Positions 36,901 through 48,714 of a stretch of DNA of 64,000 bases are shown here, piece by piece. The notes under the pieces are model-generated. The model did not search any database. It saw only the letters and a list, made by a program, of their open reading frames with translations, and had not been told where the DNA came from. Each line of letters begins with the position of its first letter. Positions within the stretch are counted from its first letter, which is position 1. Both the position numbers and the translations under genes were made by a program. This DNA is from Cryptomeria japonica (Eukaryota > Streptophyta > Pinopsida > Cupressales > Cupressaceae): assembly GCF_030272615.1 (NCBI RefSeq), contig NC_081409.1, forward strand, positions 476,628,573 to 476,692,572, given 5' to 3'.

Positions 36901-39142
36901 AATTTCATCTTATCATCGGTCATGTGATTGGAGCAGTCATTGTCTACAACCCATAAGTTTCTCCTTTCAACATGTAGAGCAGTTTGAACAATCAAACTTG
37001 ACTCAACTTTGTCCTTTTCTTTTTCAACCCAAAATTATTTTGATTCTTGCTTCTTCTCAACTGTTACATTTTGATATGATTTTGCATTAGGTTCAAATGT
37101 TGACGTTGTCTTCTTTTGCTTAGTTGTCCTAAGCTTACAATGTTTTGCAATGTGGCCAAAGTTGTGACAATGGTAGCATTTTACATTTACATTGAATGAT
37201 GAGTTTGAAAACCTATTGTAGGACTAAGATACAATTCTCCTACACTCATAACTCCTATGACCATACTCATTACAATGATAACAAACAACATTCATATTCC
37301 TAAGAGAAGAAAATTGATTTCTACTTTCAAAACTAGGAGGAGACCTATGCATAAGCCTACATTATGCAATTCTATGACCATAAGTATTACATTTATAGCA
37401 GTAGCCATGGAATTGAGGTACATACCATCATTATTGAAGTTATTTCTCATTGGTCTCCTTGGAGCAGCATAAGTCAGTCTTCTTGAGCTCTTCCTCATAT
37501 CCTTGACTCTTGTGAAACCTCCATCATCCATCTTGGATTTTCCTTTTGGATTAGTATGTTGGTTCCTTGACTGATTGTTTGTAGCAGGAACATATGTCTT
37601 CTTCTCATTTGGCTTGCTGACTGTGAAGGTTTGTTTGACTTCACTTCCACTTGAAGAGGTGAAGAGTATCTCCTTGTTTGATGAATCTTTACTGTTAGAA
37701 GATTGACCAGCCTCAAATCCAACACCCTCTGTGTTTTGGAGTTCTTTTGCTTACTTAACATTTTGTTTAATGCTTTGGTGCCTCCATCATAATTAAGCCT
37801 CATGTTTAGTTCATTTTTGCCCTTTTCAAGTTCTTTTTTGAGACTCACAATCTCTTCCTCTAACTGTTGATACCCTTTATCCTTTCTTTCTAAATCCAAC
37901 TTCATCACTTCATACATCCTCTTTTCTTCTTCCAGTTGAATCTTCAAATTATAGATTATTTTCTTTGATTCCTCAAGAGATTTTATTAATAGCTCTTGTT
38001 CTTCAGCAACAACATTCTTGTTCTTTTTATATTCTCTTCTTACTTTTCTAAGTTCCTCTAGTGCACTCGTACACCTTCAAGTTCTATTTCCTCTTCTTCA
38101 TCATCAACAATATGTTCATCAGATAACTCTCCTTGTACCAGAAACAGATTAACTTCTCTTTCATCTTCACTACAACAATCTTAAGAGAAACTTTCTTCAT
38201 CAGAGGCATCACCTTCAAAAGTGTAAAGACTGCTCTTATTCCTAAAACTTATCCTCCTTGGCTTATAAGAGTTGTTCATCTTTTCCTTACCAAAGGACTT
38301 CATGGTTTTCTTTCCATGTTCATCCTTTTCTCCATAAGGGAATTTAGATGCAAAATTTCCAATCTTACCACAGTTGAAACATTTGAAAGGCAACTTACCT
38401 TTGTACTTTCCTGAACCTCTTTTGAGTTTCCTAACAAAATTTACTACAACAATATCTGAGTCGTCTTCAACTTCTTCATGAGCAACTTCTTCCTTTCCTT
38501 TCTTGGTTATGTTGAAAGAAGCCTCTCTCTTTGAAGGTTCAACACTTATTGTTCTCATCTCATAGGCAGACAGAGAGCCAAACAACTCATCCATGGAGAA
38601 AGTCTTTTAGTCCTTTGCTTCCTCAATAGCAGAGACCTTTGTATCATATTTTGGGGTTAATGATCTTAGAACCTTTTTGACAATAACTTCAACTGAGACT
38701 TCTTCTCCAAGTCCTCTTATGGCACTCATAGTTTCATCCACTCTTTGCAGATAGTCATCTATCTTCTCCTCATCTTTCATTTTCAGATTTTCAAATTGAG
38801 CTCTCAAATTTTGTAGCTTGGATTCTTTCACCTTGTCATCTCCTTCATATATACTTTGCAGTTTATCCCATGTAGCTTTTGTTGATGTGCAATGCATGAC
38901 TTTCACAAACTCTATATCTGACAGACCAATCAAGATAGAATTCTTAGCTTTAGCATTATTCTCATATTCCCTTTTGAATCAGGGTCGATAGGAGGATCTT
39001 GAGGGACAATATAACCATTCTTTACTGACATCTAAACATCAAACGCAAGGGAAGACAAATATGTCTCCACTCTTCTACTCCAGAAGGCATAGTTGGTGCC
39101 ATCAAAGATAGGTGTTTTAGAGGAGGATTCATTTATAGCCAT
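33974..39142 (-). pseudogene. Ty1/copia gag-pol with coiled-coil gag and several zinc knuckles, frameshifted
   Basis: Gag starts at ATG 39142. A frameshift near 38980 leads into the helical gag domain (38933-38607). A first, degraded zinc knuckle lies near 38345-38385 (His to Asn, last Cys to Phe). A coiled coil at about 37947-37700 follows, then three more C-x2-C-x4-H-x4-C boxes near 37400, 37265 and 37165. The protease (36960-36900) has D-N-D in place of D-S-G. Integrase spans 36767-35443 (WHRRLRH, CDEC, HIDLCGP, RSDHGGEF). Reverse transcriptase includes ALYGLKQAPRAWY near 35040 and YVDD near 34925. RNase H runs to the stop at 33974 (EQVADIFTKPLPKDS). At least four frame changes and several stops disable it. 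Multiple knuckles and a coiled-coil gag suggest the Sirevirus side of copia, which is an inference. Confidence 0.92.
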
Positions 39143-39200
39143 TGTGTTCACTAAAAAGGATCTACCCAAGCTGGAAAAAGCTTTTCAACTACAGAACCTA

Positions 39201-39213
39201 GGCTCTAATACCA
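39201..39213 (-). promoter_or_regulatory. Primer binding site of the minus-strand copia element
   Basis: The minus strand reads TGGTATTAGAGCC, two bases inside the 5' LTR. It belongs to the initiator tRNA-Met class with one transition. Confidence 0.85.
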
Positions 39214-39215
39214 AT

Positions 39216-41406
39216 TGAAGGAACACAAATGGACACTGAGAGGTGGGGGGGTAAATTAGTGTATTTAGAAAATTTTAAGATATGTGTTCTAATACTGTGA
39301 CTTTAAGTTAATTGAGAACACGCACACAAGAGCACATCACATAACACAAGATATATGACGAAAATCCAATGTGGGAAAAACCTTGATGAGAATAGATGAT
39401 GGAGTCTACCGCTCCAATCCAGCCTCACAATGAATAACAATTACAATGAGTTTTAGGGCACCAACCCAAGGAGCACCAACTCAAGGAGCACCAACCCCTA
39501 AATTTATGAGCTACAACTCAAAGGAGAACCTACCCCTTCTCTGAGCATCCACTCAGAGGTTACAAGTGGATGATCAAGTTTACAATACAGTCATGAATCC
39601 TTGTTACAAATGTGCTTTGTAACACTTACAAATTTTAACACAGAAATAATTTGTCTGCTCGTTGATGTAGTTCCTCTGTTTCTTTCTTCTGCCCCTGATT
39701 ATCTTCTTCTCTGTCTCAAGATTCATCTATCTCAAACTACTTTCCATCCTCTATTTCTATAGATTACACTCTCTCAGCTGCCACTCAACACTCTTGACAA
39801 CTTTCTTCAACTCTTACTCCTTACTTCAACAAGCTACAAACTTTCACATTCAACTGAGTAGTTGCTCTTTGTTTTTCATATCTGTCTCAGTCTCAACTAC
39901 TCAACTACCTCTATCCATATCATTTACTTCTCTGCATCGTCAGCTCTGCATCAAATAATGTCTTTTCCTTCAATTTTGCAATTTAGAATTAGTTCATTTG
40001 TCTCTTTCTGAGATTTGGTCTTCAGTAGATTTGATCTTCTTCTTGGTTCAACCACCTGCTTTGAATGACTCTTCTCTAGTTTCCAATTGTACTTTGTACT
40101 TCATTTGACATTTTTAGAAAACTAAATCTTTAAATCATATTTTATCTTGCCTCAGTCAAATTTCATGAGCCCATCAACCACCTGCAACAGATCGACCATT
40201 AATGTGTTCTTCATGTTCTTTAGACCTACCCTGAAGAAGTCGACAACCACCTCATTAAATCGACCTTCATCTCTGTTAGAACTGACCTCTGCATATCGGA
40301 TCTTAGAGTTGTCCACTTGGTTTCCAAATGTCATCATATTCTACATCCAAATCATCTTGTTGAACGTCGATCACATCCCACACAAGTCCCTGCAACTATC
40401 AACATGAATCAATGGCATTACTGTTCATACTACTACAAAAACAATGGTGCAAAACAACTTTGACTCAGCTTTAAATCTCCACCGTAGATCTACCTCATAG
40501 TCAGCAAATCAAACAGTCATCAATTAGTCAATCAAAATTTAACCTCCAAATATGTAGAAAACCACACCCTAGGCCAATCAAAAAACTCTGCGTCGGTCCT
40601 ACCTTGCAACTCATCTTTGTGGCCCCACCTTCTACCTTGACCATTGAGCATGGACACATGGAAGCATCTTGTAAGGCTACGGTGATAAACATCCTTGCAA
40701 CTTTTGATTGTGGGAACACGGTGACTGTTGGATCAGTCCGCACATTAAACTTGTCGCCTTCACAACTTTACCAACGAACAAATTTTTGATGTAATTGAAA
40801 CCCCATCGTACGATTTTCCCACATGTAGAATTGTGTACCTTTACTAGCTCAAGCTATAACAAAATTTCCATTGACTAAGGACTTAATAAAGATTTAAAAT
40901 ATTTTGGGTTGGACTATAGTCTATGGGATAAATATTAAAGCGCTAGGACTTAGGAAAAATAACATGGGCCCAACAAAAAGATTAATCACCTAGGAAAATA
41001 AAAAGGGAAACATATCCCCGCACGACGACTAATGACCCTCATCTTAAGTAAAGAAAAAAGTAACGCAAAAACATAAATTATTTAAGGGTTGAAAGGTTTT
41101 AACAATAAAAGGATTTTGATACAAAGGCATAAACCCTAAACCCTAGATTTGAGGGCAATGATAGAGACAATTTAATTTTGTAAACCCTAAGCTTTGGTAG
41201 GCATAAGGGCAACAATAGACGTACAAAAAATGGATGGTACATAGAAACAACTAAAGTTTATAATATTTGGTCACGACACATTTGCCAATCTATCAATTTG
41301 AACTGCAACATCTTCACAACCCTGATCACTGAGCAAGATCACTCTGCAACCTGTAACCCTAGTTTCATTCTGCATCTAGTTGACACCAATGACAATAATG
41401 ACAACA
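39216..41406 (-). repeat. 5' LTR of the minus-strand copia element
   Basis: It is about 2.19 kb long. It is bounded by a 2-bp spacer and PBS on the inner side and by the CAACT duplication on the outer side. It matches the interrupted 3' LTR throughout, with scattered substitutions. Confidence 0.92.
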
Positions 41407-41411
41407 CAACT

Positions 41412-42539
41412 CCCACTTCCTATATTCCCTCAACTACTCCTACATCTTTGGAGAAGGTTGTGTCCACCTCATCTTGGTCAAACTCCACTTGTCTCGCATT
41501 TCCTAGATTGTTTCCAATTATCCTATATTCTTGGAGCTCCTAACTGTGGTCAACTCTAGCAAGCTGCCACTTGGATTTCTCTCCCACCTTTTCCTCCATC
41601 TTGTATGTGTAGGAGGAACATCTTCAACTTTCTTCTCTCGCATTCTAACCAATCAAATCATAGCCATCAACTTATCAAGATTCACTCTCAACCATTGATC
41701 TTTGCCACATGGGATTTTGCTCATGTAAAATCTATAAAAGCTACATTTTTCACTAGTTTAAGACTAATCATAATCTTGCACTCCAGTTGTTTTAGAGTAT
41801 TTTGAGCATTTTCACAGTGTGACTTTGGCTTAGATTAGATATCATATAGCTTTATAATATCATTTTGCATATTTAATTTGCATTTAGAAATCAAAGACTA
41901 CTGTCTATTCATCTTTGTCATCTTGGAAATCATTACCAGTGTGGTCTGAGAGCAATCAAATCATTTGATTCAAGAGTAGAAGGTGATACGACATAATGGG
42001 AGAACAAAGGGAAGTTTATTTCTTTTGAATTTATTTCTTGTAATTGTTTCATTGGTAATCTAGGATCTTTCATGTTTCTATTTTATTTTCTAGGTTACAT
42101 ATCTACAACTAGTGGGGTCACCATACTAGAAGTAGCCATTTCATAAATTTCAAACTTGAAATGTTTCACCAATAAATACCACAACTTCCAGATTAGGTTT
42201 TCGCTCGAGAAATCTCTTTCATGCTTTGATCTTCCTTTAAAATCTTCTTGTAGAGCACTCTATACCTCTTCTCTTCAAATGAAAAGTGACAAATGAAAGA
42301 GTTGAGTCACTTTTTTTATCATTCGCATATCTAAATTTTTGTTGTAATAAATGCACTTTTCCCTAATTCTTCCAGATACCCTGCATACACAGGCAGTTCA
42401 GAGGAAATCAACTGCAGATCTCCAATTCCACTGAAAATCTTTCAAAAATCCTTCAAAGACATCTGCATTACCAGAGTACAACTATTGACAATTTGTCAAT
42501 CTTCCAAGACTAACTTCTGGCAGGGGAGAAAATGATTTG
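41412..42539. other. Uncharacterised AT-rich sequence
   Basis: No gene is supported. It continues the sequence left of 26126 once the copia insert is removed. It has a TATA-like CTATAAAAGC near 41738 and GTGGTCTGAGAGC near 41940, which is weakly like a PBS, so part of it may belong to an LTR. I could not find a partner copy. Confidence 0.3.
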
Positions 42540-42572
42540 CATGAAAATTCCCATTAAGCTAGAGTTGTTAAT

Positions 42573-43439
42573 CTAATTCCCGGAGGAATTTGCAGCTTCG
42601 AAATCAGGTGTGAACCTATTTCCACCATCTGAATCACTTTTCTTCACCCATATCTTCTTCATCTGATCTCTAATCTCTTCCACAATCATTTTTCCTTTTC
42701 CCTTATCATCTTTTTGCACATTTTTGCTCTTGTCTACCAGACCCTTCCTATTCACATTCTTGCTTCTATAGAATCTTGCAATGTGACCAGATTTGTTGTA
42801 GTTGTAGCACACAACATTTATCAGACTAGACATGTTATTCCCTTGATTTCCTCTTGATCTGCACTGATTAGCAATATGGCCAAATCTACCACATGCATAG
42901 CATCTAACATTCCTTCTATTGAAAGAGTTATTTGCCATACTTCTACATTCAATTGATTTATGACCATACTTATTGCAATTGAAACACTAACTAGAGAAAG
43001 ATGGACCATTTTGATTCATTCTATTTCTACATTGACTAGTCATATGACCAAATTTATTGCAAAAAAAATAGTTACCATTAAAATTATGAGCATTAGGTTT
43101 CCTTACCGAAGACCTTTTAGATTTGTTCTTCTAACATTGAGACTTAGTATTGCTTTGACCAAATCCCAAGCTTTCACCTTTCTCAAATCCAAGTCCTCGC
43201 TTGTCATCTTCATTCTTCTGACTTTGTAGCAGCAAGTTCATCCCTACTAATCTTGACTTTGTACTCATTTGCAATAGCAAGTTCATCCCTAAGAATGATA
43301 ATCTACCTTTCAAGCTCTTGCTCATTGTTCTTAGATTGTAGGAATATAAGATTCAACTGATCATTCTCATAGTTAAGTCTGTAGATTTCATCAAATCTAT
43401 CTTTCAAGGATTGATTAAGACTCTCTTCATTATTCTTTC
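42573..43439 (-). pseudogene. Copia gag fragment, coiled coil and zinc knuckle array
   Basis: After the insert the coiled coil continues (SLNQSLKDRFDEIYRL, NNEQELER), with stops and frame changes, and then a series of C-x2-C-x4-H-x4-C boxes. The best preserved is C-Y-A-C-G-R-F-G-H-I-A-N-Q-C near 42890. Others, near 42990, near 43050 and near 42800, have lost residues (the last has Tyr in place of two Cys). A basic tail follows (DKGKGKMIVEEI). The architecture matches the gag of the element at 26126-41406. Zinc knuckles bind element RNA during packaging. Confidence 0.8.
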
Positions 43440-46400
43440 TGTTGGTGCCCAAAACCACAAATTGGGAAACCAAAGACTTGCCTAATCCTCAGTTGATCTA
43501 ATCAGCCTTGGCCAATGAACAGGGATGATCGAAGACCAAATCCCTCTGCACTTTAGGCTCCACTAAACCTAGGTGGTTGTACCTTACACTCTCAAGCACA
43601 AAAGAGGTTTGTTTTGAGTGAATTTAAACTATGGGAACTAGCAATTGCAGGTATGGCAAAAAAGGTTTTCCTGCAATATGCTAACAGAAGTGCTTTTTAT
43701 TGAATGCCTTTAAAACTGATAAAATAAGTGTGAATATAGTTGTGTTATGTAAAAGAATACTGTTAAGAATTTAAGACATTATGAATAAGAGCAGTACTTA
43801 TAGAAATTAAAAGATTTGTTTCTTTGATAAGGACCCAATACATACAAACTTATTCAACAAAGATTTATAACATACCAGTGCCTTTATCTAACAGTTAATG
43901 AATAACTTTGTGGACAAGAATCACTATCAACTCAAGAGACAATTATAAGACCATCACTGTGAAGGTTTCATTATGTGTTGCATGAACAATAAAACCTAAT
44001 TTTACATTCAATACAACATCATGTGATGGAACATCACAGCAAATCCAAAAGATTAATCAAGAGGACATATGATTTTATCAAACACAAAATTACACACAAT
44101 GATCTGAAGATAAAAACATGAAACCTTGTATATTAACTTCTGAAATAAGAATGTACACAAAAACTGCACTTACAAATACTCCAGTATATTCAGTTTGCAC
44201 AGAATAAAATCCTCATTTCTATTAGACCCTTCTAAAACATAACACTTGCAGTCCAACCAGCGACATAATTTATCTGAAAGATGAAAAATTATCCCCCCTT
44301 TGTTTTGTGTGACTTCCCTTTTATAAACATAAGGGATAGTTGTAGACATTTTCATTCCCAAAGGACACACCCTTTGGTTTAAGAAATAATTACAAATGAA
44401 AACCCTAAAGTACATACTAAATAAATGCTTTAATAATGTTCTTTTATTTTCCGCCTTGATAAAGTTCCTCGGCTTGATCGTGCAAATCTTTAAATATTCA
44501 TTATCACCCAAAGATCTCCTGCACATAAGATAAGCCAATCAAATTCCTTGATTTAAGAATTAATCATATTCTACCCTTGATTAGGGTTTGCCTCCGAAAA
44601 ATTAATAACCTTTTCTTGCATATAAATACTTGGTTAGAGTAATCAAAGTATTTCAACCCTTTTGGAAAATATTAATTTACCCTAGTATAGATTTTCAAAT
44701 AATAACATATGATTCATAAAAGAATATACTTCCCTTTTGAAAATGATATCCCTGGACAAATATTCCAATAACGCAATAAGAATACATTTTCACCTTTTAG
44801 GGAAACTTCAATTCTTTTGGAAATATAAAATATATACTTGCAAAAAACTAATCAAACCATTATCCATATGATATAAATGATTTACCCTAATGCATATGTT
44901 CAATTTATTTACTTAGGGTAAATATATTTGATGAAAGAGAATATCAACCATTTGATAATCAAATGTTATTCATTATTTTCACTATATGTCAAAGGCTTTT
45001 ATAAATAAAATGTAATTCCCTTGATAAAATATTCCTCACTAGTAAATAATATTACAAAATAACATTGAGTGAGAAAATGTTATATTTGAGATAATGATTT
45101 AAAGATTTTTTTTGCAAAAATAAAAATTATTATATCTCCAAATATTATATTAAACCTTTGGGTAAAAAACACTTCTTGTGCAATATGTGCCAAGGGAATA
45201 TGATTTAATTATCTGCACAAGAATGGTATAGTTAGACATTTGTAATAAATCAAAAAAATTGCATTAGGGATATTTTAGAGAAATAAAATCTTCAGTAATA
45301 TAATCCCTATACAAATAAAAAATACTTTTGCCCTTAAAATTGATTTTAATCCATAATAGTATAGCCATTTTATCATTGGAACAAAAATACTTTTTACCAA
45401 GAGAAGTGACAAAAAATCATTTTGATAATAAAATCCTCAAGACATAAGCATATCAAGCATATAGCATTTGAGAATATTTTTACTTTTGAGTCACAAAACT
45501 TCCCAAAGTAAATAAAACTACCTTATTAATCTCCTCTTTGGAAAAATTAAAATTCAAACTCTCAAACATTATCTCAAAAGTAAAGCATTAAAATATATTA
45601 ACTTACCACCTTTTGCAAAAATTAAAACAATATTACCTCAAGCTCGTCGGGGTAGCTATGCATTGTCAGGGAAGTATATTTTAAGTTATGTCAATACCCG
45701 ATGAGAAACTCACTTTTGGTCTCAAAATACATCAATCATATTGTATAAATAAAATTCACCATAATATGTATTCAATTCATATATTTAGAGTAAAAAATAT
45801 TCATATGAGAATAATGAAAGATGACAATCATAATTTAGTAAAGTTCATTTAAGTCATCATTTCACCATGCGTCAAAACTTAAGGTAGGAAGAACCTATGT
45901 AAATATATTTCCCTTTTGATAAAAAACATTTCTCTTACAATACATTATAAATAAAATTTATAAATATTGCCCCCAAAATAGGAAAATATAATAATTTACT
46001 TTTTGCAAAGTAATTTTGTGAATGATAAAAGATCAAAGTAAAATATTATTTTTAAAACCTTTGGGTAGAAAATACTTCCTTAATATGTACCCAATAGATA
46101 TAATTTTCTCCTATCCCCAATGGCAAAAATAAAAATAAAATTCAATACCTTCATAGTGGATTGTCATCGGAGTAACATATGTCATCGGGGAAGCATTTTT
46201 TTTGTTGCACCGATCTCCTGATGAAAAAGAACTAAAATGCAAATGCCTCCATCGGGGTATTGCTGGAATTTCCACTTGTTCAGACCGTCACTTTCAAATT
46301 TGGGTTATTTATGGGCTCACCACACTTTGAAAACAATAAAAAATATCATAAAAAGGCCCTCCAAGGTCAGATATATAGTAAGGGCAATCATTTAAAGACA

Positions 46401-47248
46401 AAACATCATTAATCACTCATATCCAGCTCCAAAAGATGGCCTGAACTGCAAAAACGTGAATGCATTTTCTGTTGCTGCTGTTTATTATCTTCAACTAATC
46501 TTTATGAGCTAATTTTAATTCTTTTTAAAATAAACTCATTATTTTTTTTCCGTGCAGGTAACAAGACTATAATTCATGTTAGTTAAAAATGTCATATAAA
46601 CCTTTGTTACCTTGCAACATAAATAATTTAAATAAATAACATTATAATATTAAATGAAACAAAAATATAATATCCAAAGCTAAACACTTCAAATTAATAT
46701 TATACTTTTTTAGGAATATTAAAATAAATTGTAAATAAAATGGATTTCGTAAAAATATCAAACGAAATCATGAGGCTTCAAGATTCTGCATGCCATTATA
46801 TAATGATATAGACAATTCATAGGCATGATCCAATCAATGTAATGTTCTTGCAAGAGAAAATTATTAATATCCAAATGCACTCATTTTGATAAAAATTCTA
46901 AAATGTATACTTTAAATTCAAGAAAAGAGCATTTGAGTTAGCTTTATAAAACATATCAAATGACACCGTTTGAATCCGAAATTTGAAATGAAGGTACTTG
47001 GATATACACAAAATGCAAAAGAATAATTAGTTTGACATAATAACGTTTAGATAGAAAGAAAGTATGGTTCAGAAGGGCGTACCTAAAAATTCAACTTTTG
47101 AATACATATACATACCTAGAAATTGACCTCTTAACGTGTTCATAGGTTTTCAAGAGCTGATCATAGGTAGTGCATACAATTGCATCGATAAATCTGCTTT
47201 TTGGCATGAATCTATAACTCTAAATCTTCAAATTTTAGGGTTCCAACA
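43440..47248. mobile_element. 3.8-kb non-coding insertion with LTR-type termini (large solo LTR or LARD-like)
   Basis: It is flanked by perfect CTTTC duplications (43435-43439 and 47249-47253), with inverted termini TGTTGG and CCAACA. It is very AT-rich. I found no internal repeated LTR pair, PBS, PPT at the right place, or credible ORF. The simplest reading is a solo LTR of a long-LTR element formed by recombination. A non-autonomous element of a type I cannot read is the alternative. A TATA-like GCATATAAATAC lies near 44619 on the plus strand. Confidence 0.7.
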
Positions 47249-47600
47249 CTTTCTTCCTGCAATCTCCTTTGTCAACCTCATCACTGTAGATTCCATCTCA
47301 TTCTTCTAGAATACATTAGCTCTAGCAAGTTTCTCACACTCTTCTATCTTTACCTTCAAGGCTTGGTCATATATGCTTTGGCTTTATTTATCCTTTAGCT
47401 TATCAACAAATTATTTTCTCTTCTCCTTAGACTTGTTCAGTTGATCTTTTAGTTACAATGAAATTTTTAGCATCCTTCAAATTTCCTTTTAGTTCTCAGA
47501 CTTCAACTTCGGATTGATCAAGATCCTCAAGTGCCACAATAAGTTGATGTTGAAGACCATCGAAATCCATTGATTCACCTTCCTGGATCCTCCTCAAGTT
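47249..47600 (-). pseudogene. Copia gag fragment, coiled-coil part upstream of the insert
   Basis: Heptad-like coding (LIVALEDLDQSEVEV, EECEKLARANV, NEMESTVMRLTKEI) is visible in two frames with stops. At the insert the frame continues from R-L-T-K-E-I-A-G-R-K into N-N-E-E-S-L-N at 43439 once one CTTTC duplication is ignored. No helical N-terminal gag domain is present between the PBS and this segment. Confidence 0.65.
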
Positions 47601-47625
47601 ATTAGGCTTCTCTTGAGGAACAAGG

Positions 47626-47636
47626 CTCTAATACCA
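47626..47636 (-). promoter_or_regulatory. Primer binding site of the truncated copia element
   Basis: The minus strand reads TGGTATTAGAG (continuing CC), two bases from the LTR. It is the initiator tRNA-Met class with one transition. Confidence 0.82.
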
Positions 47637-47638
47637 AT

Positions 47639-48714
47639 TGTTGGAATCAAGGAACACTAAGAGGGGGGAATCAATGTTCTAAAACTTTTAGCTTTATTAA
47701 CTTTTTATTTCAACCACTTGATGCAAATGAACAAAAGAAAGATGTAGAAACACAAAGCAATCAACAACAACACTATAACACCAAAAGTCTATACATCGAA
47801 AACCTTATGAAGAGAAAAACCACGGTGGGGATGAGACCCACAAAATGAGTGCACTCAATTATAAAGATTATAAGAGAATGCACATGCATTTAGGCACATT
47901 GCCTAGAGCTTACAGCTCAAAATGAGAAGGACTACAACCCTTAGAAGATGCGCTATCTTATAATATCTTTTACAAAAGATAATTGGAATGTCTAAACTGA
48001 AAAAAAACATCTACAAATGCCAAAGTAAGGTTCCGGTTAAGCACAAAACACTTAATCTCACACATCTTTATTACACCGCTCTACAATATTCTAGAGCACA
48101 AATCCTTCACTTGTGCATGTGAAACTACATACAATCAATTACAAACACTTTCCACACACCCACCGATATCCAAAATGATCATATCGATCAGACTTATATA
48201 TCCACAACATGAAATTAGGTCTTCTACATGTTGACTTCAAGAACACTACAAATAATGAAACGTGCATACATAGTCAGCTCAATCCGAACTCCAATGCATA
48301 GGCAGACCAAAAATAATTATCCACATGCTTCCCAAATGTTGGATAAACATCCTCGATCACAAAAAAGTTCACCAAAAATTACTCCATCAATTATGCACAA
48401 TGATCAAGTATCCAAGTCAGTCATACCACACTCTTCAACCCAAAAACTTGTACACTGGATCTTCTAACTCTCATGAAAATCACCACTGAAGGCTAAGATT
48501 CTGGAATAAGGTACTCCAGACATCTAACTATCTTCCTCTATCTCTACAACACCAAATATTCAACAAAAATGAAATGCCAGCCAAAATACTACACTTTGTC
48601 AGATGCTCTGCTTGATCTGGCTAGACTTAACCAAATCTTCATTTTGACTTCCGATAGGATCTGATCACACATTGCGGATGGAATAACTGACTTGGGTTGC
48701 CATCATTGACAACA
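47639..48714 (-). repeat. 5' LTR of the truncated copia element
   Basis: It begins TGTTGGAATCAAGGAACACT two bases from the PBS. The outer end is placed at CATTGACAACA (48714) by similarity to the end of the 39216-41406 LTR and because coding of the next ORF resumes there. It carries the copia-type segment ACTAAGAGGGGGGAATCA near its inner end. Confidence 0.65.

Larger units (their letters stand above)
26126..41406 (-). mobile_element. Ty1/copia element on the minus strand, with a nested element in its 3' LTR
   Basis: Terminal LTRs begin TGAAGGAACACAAA and end ATGMCAACA on the plus strand. A perfect 5-bp duplication CAACT flanks the element (26121-26125 and 41407-41411). On the minus strand the order is 5' LTR, PBS, gag with coiled coil and several zinc knuckles, protease, integrase, reverse transcriptase, RNase H, PPT and 3' LTR. 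The 3' LTR is interrupted by the insert at 26480-31694. Confidence 0.92.
42540..48714 (-). mobile_element. Truncated Ty1/copia element (gag fragment plus 5' LTR), interrupted
   Basis: On the minus strand the order is LTR (48714-47639), PBS (47636-47626), a gag coiled-coil segment and, after a 3.8-kb insert, the rest of the coiled coil and several zinc knuckles. Coding ends near 42573. Protease, integrase, RT, RNase H and the 3' LTR are missing, and the N-terminal gag domain is also absent, so the element has internal and terminal deletions. Confidence 0.75.

Noticed and set aside
44170-44538. 122-codon minus-strand frame in the 3.8-kb insertion
   Set aside because: No homology or motif recognised and the surroundings are non-coding; probably chance in AT-rich DNA.
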